From Candidatus Njordarchaeum guaymasense (GTDB lineage Archaea; Asgardarchaeota; Njordarchaeia; Njordarchaeales; Njordarchaeaceae): a stretch of DNA of 23,278 nucleotides. Location of the stretch: assembly GCA_030587605.1 (NCBI GenBank), contig JAUQYT010000241.1, forward strand, positions 1 through 23,278, in the 5' to 3' direction. Below, piece by piece: positions 14,657-22,071 of this stretch. Both the position numbers and the translations under genes were made by a program. The notes under the pieces are model-generated. The model did no database searches and was not told the DNA's origin. It was given only the letters and a program-made list of their open reading frames with translations. The stretch's first letter is position 1, and each line of letters starts with the position of its first letter.

Positions 14657-15013
14657 TCAAAGACTTTTCGTAGACTGCTTCTTGCCTCTTAGTGATCTTA
14701 TGATAGAATCTCCCTCGGACTTTGTTTTCTCCCACAACGCTAGGATCTTCTTGTACAAGTCTGGCGTTGGGTTTTTCTTGAAATTCAGTGTTAGCTCAAT
14801 TAGTTTAGCTAGGTTTCCTACCAAGGGGGAGCGCGATACCATCATTCGCTCCTTCGAAACATCGAGTTCAACGAGAAGAGCATTGTCTAGAGTCAATGAT
14901 TCGCCAAGAACCTTACTCACAACTAAACTTCCTTCTCTCGTAGTTGCTCTGACAATGTCTTCAGCGATTCTTTGCGAGGGATCGCCCGCATCATATACAG
15001 AGAACTCACACAT
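14657..15013 (-). CDS. CooT-like small protein with a C-terminal extension
   Basis: The protein has 118 residues. Its N terminus M-C-E-F-S-V-Y and the following small beta-rich region (E-D-I-V-R-A-T-T-R-E-G-S-L-V-V-S, then L-L-V-E-L-D-V-S-K-E-R-M-M-V) resemble CooT-family proteins. These are 60-70 residue dimers that bind nickel through Cys2 and are linked to CO dehydrogenase maturation in some bacteria. The second half (about 63-118) is an added helical, Lys-rich segment not found in minimal CooT. Assignment rests on the M-C start and the strand pattern, so it is tentative; an RNA-binding-like small beta barrel is the main alternative. The ATG directly follows GGAGG, and a second AGGAGG lies 10 nt upstream. 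The leader carries an 8-bp hairpin. Nnr lies upstream, and no nickel enzyme gene is in the window. Confidence 0.55.
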   Translation of the reverse strand: MCEFSVYDAGDPSQRIAEDIVRATTREGSLVVSKVLGESLTLDNALLVELDVSKERMMVSRSPLVGNLAKLIELTLNFKKNPTPDLYKKILALWEKTKSEGDSIIRSLRGKKQSTKSL

Positions 15014-15053
15014 CCTCCAGAGGCCTCCTGACCTGATCGTGAGGTGACTATTG

Positions 15054-15073
15054 TCTGCTTGTTCTCAAGCAGA
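15054..15073 (-). promoter_or_regulatory. Perfect inverted repeat in the CooT-like gene leader
   Basis: TCTGCTTG (15054-15061) and CAAGCAGA (15066-15073) form a perfect 8-bp stem with a 4-nt loop, 41 nt before the start codon. With no T run after it, an operator or leader hairpin is more likely than a terminator. Confidence 0.5.
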
Positions 15074-15105
15074 ATGATTTCGTAAGAGAGTTGAAGGACT
15101 GCGAT

Positions 15106-15113
15106 GTATTAAG
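15106..15113 (-). promoter_or_regulatory. Possible TATA box of the CooT-like gene
   Basis: The minus strand reads CTTAATAC after GGAATC. Transcription would start near 15084 and the 8-bp hairpin would lie in the first 30 nt of the mRNA. Confidence 0.3.
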
Positions 15114-15133
15114 GATTCCTTTCACAAGTAGTG

Positions 15134-15164
15134 TGCAATGCAGCCTTGTTCAACTGTAATTGCA
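15134..15164 (-). other. Extended stem-loop downstream of the Nnr gene
   Basis: TGCAAT (15134-15139) pairs with ATTGCA (15159-15164), and inner CAG/CTG and TTG/CAA segments can extend the stem with bulges. It lies just after the Nnr stop at 15180 and may mark the mRNA 3' end. There is no T run. Confidence 0.35.
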
Positions 15165-15179
15165 GTGTTATTGATGTCC

Positions 15180-16781
15180 TCACTTTCTCTCAGTATAAAA
15201 TGGTTTCATCACTTCGTGTATATTCTCAATCATATCCATTGGGGTTAAACTGTCCCGAACCTTCGAGAAGGCAACGTCTCCAGCCTTTCCGCTGACAAAC
15301 GCTCCAGCCGCCCCTGCGCTCAAAGCCGATTGCGTCCACGAAAAGAAAGTTGCAGTTATCCCAGAAAGAACGTCACCTACCCCACCTTTAGCCATGCCCG
15401 TATTCCCAGTAAGGTTAACCTTCACTTTTCTTCCATCACTTATAACTGCAAGACCATTGACGACTTTCACTAGCAGTGTGACGCCAAGGTTCTTTGCTTC
15501 ATTCAATACCGTGCTTACAACCTTGTCCAGCTCATCGACCTTTGAGATATCGCAGCCGGTTAAGATCTTGAATTCTCCTAGGTGAGGCGTGAGAATCGTA
15601 TTCGTGTCTCTAACAATTGATTTGTTCTCAACCAGCAGTTTCAGTCCGTCGGCATCTAGAACAATGGGAATTCTCTTATTGGCGATTCTCTTTAGAACTT
15701 CAGTGAAAGCTTTCTTGGTATTCTCGTTGAGACCCAACCCGGGGCCTATCACGATGGATGAAGCCCAGCCGAGAAGTTCATCAACTATGGGCATCGCTTC
15801 CAATGAGAAAACCTTGCCTGGTAGTTCTCTGACTATCAACAAGGGTGAAAACTTTCTAATTACGCCTGAAACAGAGGAAGGTGCTGCTATAATTGTCAGT
15901 CCGGCGCCAGCCTTGAGGGCAGCCAAGGCTGATAGGTAAGGAGCACCGGAATACTGATCACCACCTCCGATAACTAAGATCTTTCCGAAGTCACCCTTGT
16001 GAAAGTGCTTCATTCTAGGTTTGACGGCGTGTCTCACGTCTCCAGGTCCGACGATGATCTCAGCTTCAACGGGGATGCCAATCCCTTTAACCACTAGTCC
16101 GCCGGTATATTCTTGACAAGCGGGTAAGCCCTTCTTCACTCTGTGGAATGTCACCGTCGCGTCGGCACGGACTGCAAGATTGCCTACTTCACCTGTGTCG
16201 GGATTGACGCCAGACGGGATATCAACCGCAACTTTGAGCGTCTTTGTGCTGTTAATCAAAGCTATTGCGCTTGCGGCAGGCTCTCTTAATTTCCCTTTTA
16301 TTCCAGTACCTAGGATAGCGTCGACGATAGTATCGGCTTCTTTTGTGAGCTTAGTTACCCGCCTCAATTCAGATGAATCTGTTATAATGTGTTTCTCGAT
16401 GGTGAAGACCATGTTCTCCATTGCCCTGTAATTGCGGGCAGCCTCGTCTGTACGTATCTCCTTTGGTGAACCTAAGAGTATGACATCGACAATTGCGCCC
16501 ATATGAGCCAGGTGGCGCGCAGCAACGAAGCCGTCTCCACCATTGTTCCCAGTTCCAGCGAATACCACGATTCTCTTTCCTTTAACATTGTTGCCGTGTT
16601 TCTCGGAGACGAAGTTGGCTACCTCTTTTCCCGCATTCTCCATCAAGCAAAGCGTTGAAACGCCAAGATACTCCGAGTTCTCATCGAGGATAGCCACTTC
16701 CTCAGATGTCATTGGCTCATGAGCCAACCAGAGAACATCTCTAATAGCAGAGTTACGATCAGCAGAATTACCAGGTACCAA
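15180..16781 (-). CDS. nnr: Bifunctional NAD(P)H-hydrate epimerase / ADP-dependent NAD(P)H-hydrate dehydratase
   Basis: This two-domain repair enzyme has about 533 residues. The N-terminal YjeF_N epimerase domain carries L-M-E-N-A-G (about 46-51) and the nucleotide loop G-T-G-N-N-G-G-D-G-F (about 76-85). The C-terminal ribokinase-like YjeF_C dehydratase has V-I-G-G-G-D-Q-Y-S-G-A-P and the catalytic G-M-A-K-G-G-V-G-D-V-L-S-G near 462-474. It repairs hydrated NADH and NADPH formed by heat or side reactions. The start is uncertain. A TTG at 16781 lies 6 nt after GGAGGG and is chosen here. Family alignment favours the ATG at 16712 (M-T-S-E-E-V), and a TTG at 16796 is also in frame. A perfect 16-bp palindrome overlaps the 16712 site. 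The gene lies 97 nt after the radical SAM gene. Confidence 0.95.
   Translation of the reverse strand: MVPGNSADRNSAIRDVLWLAHEPMTSEEVAILDENSEYLGVSTLCLMENAGKEVANFVSEKHGNNVKGKRIVVFAGTGNNGGDGFVAARHLAHMGAIVDVILLGSPKEIRTDEAARNYRAMENMVFTIEKHIITDSSELRRVTKLTKEADTIVDAILGTGIKGKLREPAASAIALINSTKTLKVAVDIPSGVNPDTGEVGNLAVRADATVTFHRVKKGLPACQEYTGGLVVKGIGIPVEAEIIVGPGDVRHAVKPRMKHFHKGDFGKILVIGGGDQYSGAPYLSALAALKAGAGLTIIAAPSSVSGVIRKFSPLLIVRELPGKVFSLEAMPIVDELLGWASSIVIGPGLGLNENTKKAFTEVLKRIANKRIPIVLDADGLKLLVENKSIVRDTNTILTPHLGEFKILTGCDISKVDELDKVVSTVLNEAKNLGVTLLVKVVNGLAVISDGRKVKVNLTGNTGMAKGGVGDVLSGITATFFSWTQSALSAGAAGAFVSGKAGDVAFSKVRDSLTPMDMIENIHEVMKPFYTERK
16712..16727. promoter_or_regulatory. Perfect 16-bp palindrome at the conserved Nnr start
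   Basis: TTGGCTCATGAGCCAA reads the same on both strands. Its edge coincides with the ATG (16712-16710) that matches the family start. It may be an operator, an mRNA hairpin hiding that start, or chance within coding sequence. Confidence 0.4.
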
Positions 16782-16859
16782 TTGGCAACCCTCCAAGAAC
16801 CCTATCCATTCTCGTGTCCGTTATGAGAAACGTCTTCCTAGAAAGGCGCTTCTCGCAAG

Positions 16860-16867
16860 AAAATATA
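16860..16867 (-). promoter_or_regulatory. Possible TATA box of the Nnr gene
   Basis: The minus strand reads TATATTTT after GGATG. Transcription would begin near 16838, so Nnr may be expressed independently of the radical SAM gene. Confidence 0.35.
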
Positions 16868-16878
16868 CATCCAGTCTC

Positions 16879-17685
16879 TTATTTCTCTACCTTCTTTATC
16901 AAAGGTGATAACTCATTCTTGTGAACCATGAAACCTACGTCCCTATGCTTTACGTAGACATCTTCGAGACCAGTCGCCCGAGCTAGCTCTCCTAGCTGTT
17001 TAGGTGTCGGAGCCCTAATTTCTCTCATGCTCTGATCTCGTGCATTTTCAGGAACAAATTCCTGGAGTGTGTAGCCTGCGGTTCTCTCTAAGGCTCTCGA
17101 CTCATAGCCTACAGATCTCAGAGTCTCTCCTATTTCTCCAAATGCTTCTACACTATCGTTTAGGCTTGGCACGACAGTCGTCCGAAGATCCACATAGACT
17201 TCATCGTGCTTCATTAGCTCCTCTAGACTTTTCATGGTGTTATCTGTCGCTTCCTTACCCTTCCCACGCAAGCCGATTAACTTCTCCATGAGAATTGAGT
17301 CAATAGGAGAGGTTTTCAGGTCGAGGGAAATCAGATCAGAGTGTGTGATTAGCTTCCTTACGACTTCATATAGGAAGCCGTTTGTATCGAATCCAAATAG
17401 TAACCCTTTCTTATGGCAGTAGTTGCTAACTTCCTCAAGAAACTCGGGGTATAATGTAGGCTCTCCACCTGTGACTTTGACGGCTTCAACTGTTGGAGCA
17501 GCATTGTCTATGAATCTATACACCTGTTCTATGTTCTTTTCGTACTCAGGTTTCACTTCGAGTATCTGCCAATTCTGGCAAAATGAGCAGTTATAGTTAC
17601 ATCTTGGAGTGAAGATAACCGCAGCTGGTCTTTTAGGGTAGTCGACATTGCTTAGGTCAAGAAGTCCTGCAACAAGAACCTTCAT
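16879..17685 (-). CDS. Radical SAM protein, anaerobic ribonucleotide reductase activase-like (NrdG2 type)
   Basis: The protein has 268 residues from the ATG at 17685. The radical SAM cluster motif C-N-Y-N-C-S-F-C is at residues 29-36, giving Cys29, Cys33 and Cys36 for a 4Fe-4S cluster. V-T-G-G-E-P-T-L follows and binds S-adenosylmethionine. The opening V-A-G-L-L-D-L-S-N-V-D-Y-P closely resembles the N terminus of activating proteins for anaerobic ribonucleoside-triphosphate reductase, which generate a glycyl radical in their partner. No nrdD or other glycyl-radical enzyme is nearby, so the partner is unknown. TTG codons upstream (from 17724) would add 13 basic residues that the family lacks. 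GGAGG lies 12 nt before the ATG. The gene follows the PAC2 gene by 95 nt. Confidence 0.85.
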   Translation of the reverse strand: MKVLVAGLLDLSNVDYPKRPAAVIFTPRCNYNCSFCQNWQILEVKPEYEKNIEQVYRFIDNAAPTVEAVKVTGGEPTLYPEFLEEVSNYCHKKGLLFGFDTNGFLYEVVRKLITHSDLISLDLKTSPIDSILMEKLIGLRGKGKEATDNTMKSLEELMKHDEVYVDLRTTVVPSLNDSVEAFGEIGETLRSVGYESRALERTAGYTLQEFVPENARDQSMREIRAPTPKQLGELARATGLEDVYVKHRDVGFMVHKNELSPLIKKVEK

Positions 17686-17758
17686 GCGTTTGTTTTTCCT
17701 CCAGCGGAGGATCTTCAAGCTCAAAAATACGGGAAAACAATGATTTGAGAAAGAGTGG

Positions 17759-17767
17759 CCTTTTATG
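17759..17767 (-). promoter_or_regulatory. Possible TATA box of the radical SAM gene
   Basis: The minus strand reads CATAAAAGG just after the PAC2 stop. Transcription would start near 17738, about 50 nt before the ATG at 17685. Confidence 0.3.
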
Positions 17768-17780
17768 TTACCACTATTGG

Positions 17781-18539
17781 TTAAGTGTAGATTGGGACAG
17801 GGCTGTTTCTTCTTTCCTGTTCTTTGACTTTCCCTGTATGTACGGCGAGATCGCCTAACTGTTTCTTTATATTCCTGGCTTCATCAAGTAGCGGCTTCAC
17901 GTCGGCACTGACTCCCCGAATCTTGCTTAATGACTTAATTACCTCAGCGGCGGCCTCAGGATCTGGAACATCCTCAATGGCTTCCACGAGTAAACATAGT
18001 CCCTTCAACTCTCTCATTAAGCATTCATTCATGATTGCGCCAGGCAACCCTGCAATGAACCCCACAGGGAGCCTTGCTATGTCATGCTCCATCAATTCCT
18101 TCAGTACCTCTGGTTCAGCAGCTCCATATACAACTACTTTCTTCCTTTCTTCCTTCTTAGCAAGTCCGTCAACGCATATCAGTTCAGTAGCACCGTTGTT
18201 CTCAGCCCATTCAGAGATGGCATAAGCAAAGTATGATAAGGATATGGTTGGCAACGCAACTTCAGATATCACTGTTACAACCGTGCCATCATTTGACGCA
18301 TAGACCCTAATGGGTGCCCTCAACACTCCACTGTAGAAGGGTGATATTGCCGGTACGAAGGGGGACCTGATTGTTCCAATCAACTCCATGTTCATCATTT
18401 GTATCAAGTGGTGGGTCACTATCGTGCCTATGAGCCCAGGGCCCGGAAACCCTACAATGACAATAGGCTTGTTTAAGGTGACTTTCTTGGTTTGGACTAT
18501 CTCTGCGCCTTCCTTTAGTCCTGCAGGAATAACCATCAT
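17781..18539 (-). CDS. PAC2-family proteasome assembly chaperone homologue (PbaA/PbaB-like)
   Basis: The protein has 252 residues. The PAC2 fold is marked by P-I-V-I-V-G-F-P-G-P-G-L-I-G near 25-38. A central alpha/beta region follows (including L-I-C-V-D-G-L and A-G-L-P-G-A-I), then a helical C-terminal segment from about 190. Archaeal PAC2 proteins include PbaA and PbaB, and PbaB assists 20S proteasome assembly. The last three residues, Ile-Tyr-Thr, fit the hydrophobic-Tyr-any (HbYX) pattern used by proteasome partners to dock on the alpha ring. A proteasome role is therefore likely, though no proteasome subunit lies in the window. The start is ATG, with AAGGTG 8-10 nt upstream. It is divergent from the methyltransferase gene, with a shared 146-nt control region. 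Confidence 0.9.
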   Translation of the reverse strand: MMVIPAGLKEGAEIVQTKKVTLNKPIVIVGFPGPGLIGTIVTHHLIQMMNMELIGTIRSPFVPAISPFYSGVLRAPIRVYASNDGTVVTVISEVALPTISLSYFAYAISEWAENNGATELICVDGLAKKEERKKVVVYGAAEPEVLKELMEHDIARLPVGFIAGLPGAIMNECLMRELKGLCLLVEAIEDVPDPEAAAEVIKSLSKIRGVSADVKPLLDEARNIKKQLGDLAVHTGKVKEQERRNSPVPIYT

Positions 18540-18598
18540 AAGAATTGCACCTTCTTTTCTCTAAACAATATGCATGACTCTATTCGGTTGCGGATAGA

Positions 18599-18606
18599 CA
18601 TATATT
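18599..18606 (-). promoter_or_regulatory. Likely TATA box of the PAC2 gene
   Basis: The minus strand reads AATATATG. Transcription would start near 18578, giving a leader of about 39 nt. It lies back to back with the methyltransferase TATA box, about 15 nt apart. Confidence 0.4.
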
Positions 18607-18618
18607 GAATAACTTTGG

Positions 18619-18626
18619 ATTTAAAG
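18619..18626 (+). promoter_or_regulatory. Likely TATA box of the methyltransferase gene
   Basis: ATTTAAAG, preceded by CTTTGG, fits an archaeal promoter. Transcription would start near 18648, about 38 nt before the ATG at 18686. Confidence 0.4.
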
Positions 18627-18685
18627 GTAGAACCTCTGACAGGAGTTTACCTTAGGCGTGAGAGAACAGCATGGGTTGCGATTAA

Positions 18686-19237
18686 ATGCCGCTTGAAGAG
18701 AGTTCATATCAAGGCGATATCGACGTCCCTTTCGTTTCTTCCTCAGAGGCTGTCATTCATAAGATGCTTGAGGTCATCGAGCTCAAACCAGACGACATTC
18801 TCTTTGACCTAGGCTGCGGCGACGGAAGAGTCATAATCATGGCAGCCCAGACCACCGAGGCGAAATGCATTGGAGTTGAAAGAAGAAAGGAGCTTGCATT
18901 TGAAGCCAGCAAAAAAGTCAAAGATCTGAATCTATCTAGGAGAACCGCCGTAATATTCGGCGACTTATTTTCACTCGATTTAAGAAGTGCTGATGTTGTA
19001 ATCTCATATCTCCTCACCGCCGTCAACAAGAAGCTTGCACCAAAGCTTGAAAAAGAGCTTAAACTGAAAGCAAGGGTAATCAGCCACGACTTCGAGTTTC
19101 CAGACTGGAAGCCAACTAAGTTCATCATGTTGGATGAAGGATTGCTTGACCACAAGATCTATCTATACGTGAAAGAAGACCCAGAAGGTTTTGAGAAGAA
19201 GAAAGAAGAACCTGAACCAAGTTGGAAGTCCCTATAG
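18686..19237 (+). CDS. Class I SAM-dependent methyltransferase, aKMT-like protein lysine methyltransferase
   Basis: The protein has 183 residues. Rossmann motif I, F-D-L-G-C-G-D-G-R, is at 40-48, and the acidic motif II residue is Glu65 in G-V-E-R. From P-F-V-S-S-S-E-A-V through L-L-T-A-V-N-K-K-L-x-P-K-L-E-K-E-L to V-I-S-H-D-F-E-F and K-I-Y-L-Y-V, the pattern follows the archaeal lysine methyltransferase aKMT of Sulfolobales. That enzyme methylates many cellular proteins, including chromatin proteins, with broad specificity. A 20-residue Glu/Lys-rich C-terminal tail after residue 163 is extra. The ATG at 18686 has only a weak ribosome site. It is a single-gene unit, divergent from PAC2 and convergent with the AMP phosphorylase gene. 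Substrates cannot be inferred from the sequence. Confidence 0.85.
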   Translation: MPLEESSYQGDIDVPFVSSSEAVIHKMLEVIELKPDDILFDLGCGDGRVIIMAAQTTEAKCIGVERRKELAFEASKKVKDLNLSRRTAVIFGDLFSLDLRSADVVISYLLTAVNKKLAPKLEKELKLKARVISHDFEFPDWKPTKFIMLDEGLLDHKIYLYVKEDPEGFEKKKEEPEPSWKSL

Positions 19238-19267
19238 CTGAAATGCAACCGCAGAACAATCAGGTTC

Positions 19268-20773
19268 CTAACTTACTTTTCCAAGTAGCATGCCCTCAAC
19301 GGTGATCGGTTGTATTTTCATTGCTAATGCTTGGGCCTCTGAAAGCTTTCCCCCACTCTCTGCGTAGATCTCGATCAGTGGGTCACCTTTCTTAACTATG
19401 TAACCTCGTTTAGCGTAAAGCTTGATACCTGCTCCCTTGTCAATCGGTGCTCCGGCTGCTCTCGAGATGTCCTTAATCGCCTCGTTATCCACGCTGACCA
19501 CGTATCCGTCGGCAGGCGAGAGTATCTTTGTCGTGTGATCGCCAATTGGTATGTCTTCCGGTCTAACTCGCGGGTCTCCGCCTTGTGCTTCAATAATCTC
19601 CCTCATCTTCTGCAAAGCCTTGCCACTGGCAAGTATTTCCTTAGCCATATCCTGTCCTCGCCCTCGGGGAATTGTGCCACCCATCTCAAGTAGCAGTCCA
19701 GCTAAAGCAGTAGATTTCTCGATGAGACTCGTCGGACCGTGACCTTCAAGGGCCTCTAGAGCCTCTTTTGCTTCTAACGCGGGTCCGACCGTGTGTCCGA
19801 CAGGTTGTTCAGCGTAGGTTATCCCGCACTCAACCTTGATTCCGAATTTCTGCCCAAGCTCAACAAATCCTCGACCAAGAGCCTGTGCTTCCTCAATGTT
19901 CTCAACCTTTACCCCTCGACCTACCGGAATGTCAAGGACTGAGAAATCCACTCCCACGGCGATCTTCTTAGCCATAATCGAAGCCATCATCTGAGCCTGC
20001 GGATTGATCTGCAGTGAATACTCAACACGCATAAACAAATCGTCAGCGGGCGCTAGGTTCAGAGACCCGCCCCAAACTATTGCCCCCTTTGTCTTCTTAA
20101 CGATTTTCTTTAGCTCTTCAGCTTTGAAAGCAATAGGTGCTAGTACGCTCATAGTGTCAGCCGTGCCAGAAGGGGAGGTAATCGCCCTGCTACTCGTCTT
20201 GGGTATGAGGAGACCCGATGAAGCTATTATAGGGACAACCAAGAGACTAACCTTATTCCCAGGGACACCTCCGATGGAGTGTTTGTCATAAACGGGCTCC
20301 TCAAAATCGATAACTTCACCACTTCCCGCTATAGCCTCCGTTAAGAACTTAATCTCATTTACGTCGAAGCCCTCATACTGCTGTGCAAAAAGAAATCCTG
20401 CTATCTCTAAGTCGCTAAGGCTACCAGACATGACGTCCTTGACTATAGTGTTCACTTCGTCCTTCGCTAGCTTAGCTCCCTTCATCTTCCTTCTAATGAA
20501 GCTTATCGACTCAGGAGCCTCAGTTAGGCTAACTCTGACCAGTTCACCATCGCCAACGTTCAACTCTGATTGGACATTGCCGTATATCCCGACATATCCT
20601 GGGTCAATAAATGACTTCGTTATCTCAACCATGACGGTCGTTCTGGTTCCATTGACGCTTAGCGTAACTCTGTCGTATACGTTGATCCCTTCCCTATCCG
20701 CATCAGAACTATTCAGTAGAGTCTCTCTCTTGTTGGAAACTATGTCGAGAACCTTAGCTTTCAATTCTAACAT
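19268..20773 (-). CDS. deoA: AMP phosphorylase
   Basis: The protein has 501 residues from the ATG at 20773, the usual size for archaeal AMP phosphorylase. It carries an N-terminal extension domain (about 1-85), absent from bacterial thymidine phosphorylase. The pyrimidine-nucleoside-phosphorylase-like core follows, with Y-D-K-H-S-I-G-G-V-P-G-N-K and S-S-R-A-I-T-S-P-S-G-T-A-D-T-M. The enzyme converts AMP and other NMPs with phosphate to free base and ribose-1,5-bisphosphate. In archaea that product usually goes to R15P isomerase and type III RuBisCO, neither of which is in this window. The TTG at 20788 would add five residues, but GGGGGA about 8 nt before the ATG supports 20773. The gene lies 79 nt after thioredoxin reductase and likely has its own promoter. 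Confidence 0.95.
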   Translation of the reverse strand: MLELKAKVLDIVSNKRETLLNSSDADREGINVYDRVTLSVNGTRTTVMVEITKSFIDPGYVGIYGNVQSELNVGDGELVRVSLTEAPESISFIRRKMKGAKLAKDEVNTIVKDVMSGSLSDLEIAGFLFAQQYEGFDVNEIKFLTEAIAGSGEVIDFEEPVYDKHSIGGVPGNKVSLLVVPIIASSGLLIPKTSSRAITSPSGTADTMSVLAPIAFKAEELKKIVKKTKGAIVWGGSLNLAPADDLFMRVEYSLQINPQAQMMASIMAKKIAVGVDFSVLDIPVGRGVKVENIEEAQALGRGFVELGQKFGIKVECGITYAEQPVGHTVGPALEAKEALEALEGHGPTSLIEKSTALAGLLLEMGGTIPRGRGQDMAKEILASGKALQKMREIIEAQGGDPRVRPEDIPIGDHTTKILSPADGYVVSVDNEAIKDISRAAGAPIDKGAGIKLYAKRGYIVKKGDPLIEIYAESGGKLSEAQALAMKIQPITVEGMLLGKVS

Positions 20774-20826
20774 TAAAACTTCCCCCAAAGAAGAAACAAC
20801 TTCAGCGAGTAGAACCCTCGTTACCC

Positions 20827-20835
20827 ATTTTATCT
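20827..20835 (-). promoter_or_regulatory. Possible TATA box of the AMP phosphorylase gene
   Basis: The minus strand reads AGATAAAAT. Transcription would start near 20806, about 33 nt before the ATG, with the GGGGGA site inside the leader. Confidence 0.3.
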
Positions 20836-20852
20836 ACCTTCACACGAACTTA

Positions 20853-21773
20853 TTAATTCTCCTTGGACTCCTCGATGTATTCTTCAGCCATGAAGGCAGC
20901 CAGGGCGCCGTCCCCGACCGCGGTAGCAACCTGCCTTAGGGTCTTGGCGCGGCAATCACCGGCAGCGAATACTCCTCGTATCGATGTTTCCAATTCCTGA
21001 TTCGTTACTATGAATCCGTTTTCGTCTTTCTCGACTTCGACGAAATCGGTGTTCGGAATGCTTCCAACGAACACAAAGACACCGTTCACATCGAGTCCTC
21101 TTTTCTTATCGTTCTTCACGTTCCTGATTAGTACACCTTCTACCTTACCGTCTCCGACTACCTCCTCTACAACAGAGTCCCACACAAACTCAAGGTTCGG
21201 GCTGGAAAATGCCTTGTCCTGAATTATCTTCTCTGCTCTGAGCTGAGCCCTGCGGTGAATGACATACAACTTTCTCACGATCTTCGACAGGTATAGTGCT
21301 TCCTTGACAGCTGCATCCCCTCCGCCTACGACTGCGACATCTTTGTTTTGAAAGAATCGCCCATCGCATGTAGCACAATATGATACGCCTCTCCCCACGA
21401 GCTTCTCTTCTCCCTTGACTCCCAGCTTTCTGGGTTTAGTTCCTGATGCAACTATGACACTTCTCGCAAGATAACTTCCCTCCGTTGTCTCGACGGTCTT
21501 CCGGCTCCCGTCATCCACGATTTGCACGACCTCTTCATTGAGAATTTCCGCTCCGAACTTCTTCGCGTGCTCTTCCATAAGGCGAGTTAACTCTGCACCC
21601 CTGATCTCAGGGAAACCTGGGTAGTTCTCTATGACATCAGTCAAGGCTATCTGTCCGCCCGGGGCCAACTTCTCAATGACAAGCGTCTTGAGGCTTGCCC
21701 TTCTACCGTAAATGCTCGCAGCTAAACCCGCTGGACCCGCCCCGATAATGATAAGATCGTAAAAGTCCGACAT
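20853..21773 (-). CDS. trxB: Thioredoxin reductase (FAD-dependent, CxxC type)
   Basis: The 306-residue length is typical of low-molecular-weight thioredoxin reductase. The FAD motif G-A-G-P-A-G is at 11-16. The redox-active C-A-T-C-D is at Cys133/Cys136. The second nucleotide motif G-G-G-D-A-A is at 150-155, followed by H-R-R-A-Q-L-R at 173-179, the Arg pair that recognises the NADPH phosphate. G-V-F-A-A-G-D-C closes the FAD domain. It passes electrons from NADPH to thioredoxin or glutaredoxin-like proteins in the cytoplasm. No thioredoxin gene is adjacent. The ATG follows GGTGG by 10 nt, and a TATA box lies upstream. Confidence 0.96.
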   Translation of the reverse strand: MSDFYDLIIIGAGPAGLAASIYGRRASLKTLVIEKLAPGGQIALTDVIENYPGFPEIRGAELTRLMEEHAKKFGAEILNEEVVQIVDDGSRKTVETTEGSYLARSVIVASGTKPRKLGVKGEEKLVGRGVSYCATCDGRFFQNKDVAVVGGGDAAVKEALYLSKIVRKLYVIHRRAQLRAEKIIQDKAFSSPNLEFVWDSVVEEVVGDGKVEGVLIRNVKNDKKRGLDVNGVFVFVGSIPNTDFVEVEKDENGFIVTNQELETSIRGVFAAGDCRAKTLRQVATAVGDGALAAFMAEEYIEESKEN

Positions 21774-22071
21774 AGTGTGTCAACCACCACAAGGAACATT
21801 GGGTCACATCTTGATATAAGATACAATTTCTGTAGACTAGATTTCAGTATTAACTCTAACGGTTAACGTGAGATCCTCCAGCATTGCTCTCATGGATTGC
21901 CTATTTCTATTGATGGAATCTAATAGCACATTCCATTTGAGACATCTGAGAAGTAGTTATAGCGCAGGTCTTCTCGCAGTACAACCTGCTAGGTAGATCC
22001 AGAAAGAATGGAAGCGCTGCGTCTGAGAATAGTTCCATTCCTGCATTGATACTTCATGAGGAGACGCTTAA
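21774..22071. other. Intergenic region between the bifunctional-nuclease gene and trxB
   Basis: About 298 nt without a convincing gene. The left end carries the trxB promoter. A 6-bp inverted repeat GCAGGT/ACCTGC (21964-21969 and 21984-21989) is the only clear structure. A 42-codon open frame near 21870-21995 on the plus strand has no ribosome site and resembles nothing known. Confidence 0.55.
21813..21820 (-). promoter_or_regulatory. Likely TATA box of trxB
   Basis: The minus strand reads CTTATATC. Transcription would start near 21791, with a leader of about 18 nt containing the GGTGG site. Confidence 0.5.

Noticed and set aside
21867..21995. Possible 42-codon gene in the gap before trxB
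   Set aside because: No ribosome site, no recognisable domain, and the length is within chance expectation.
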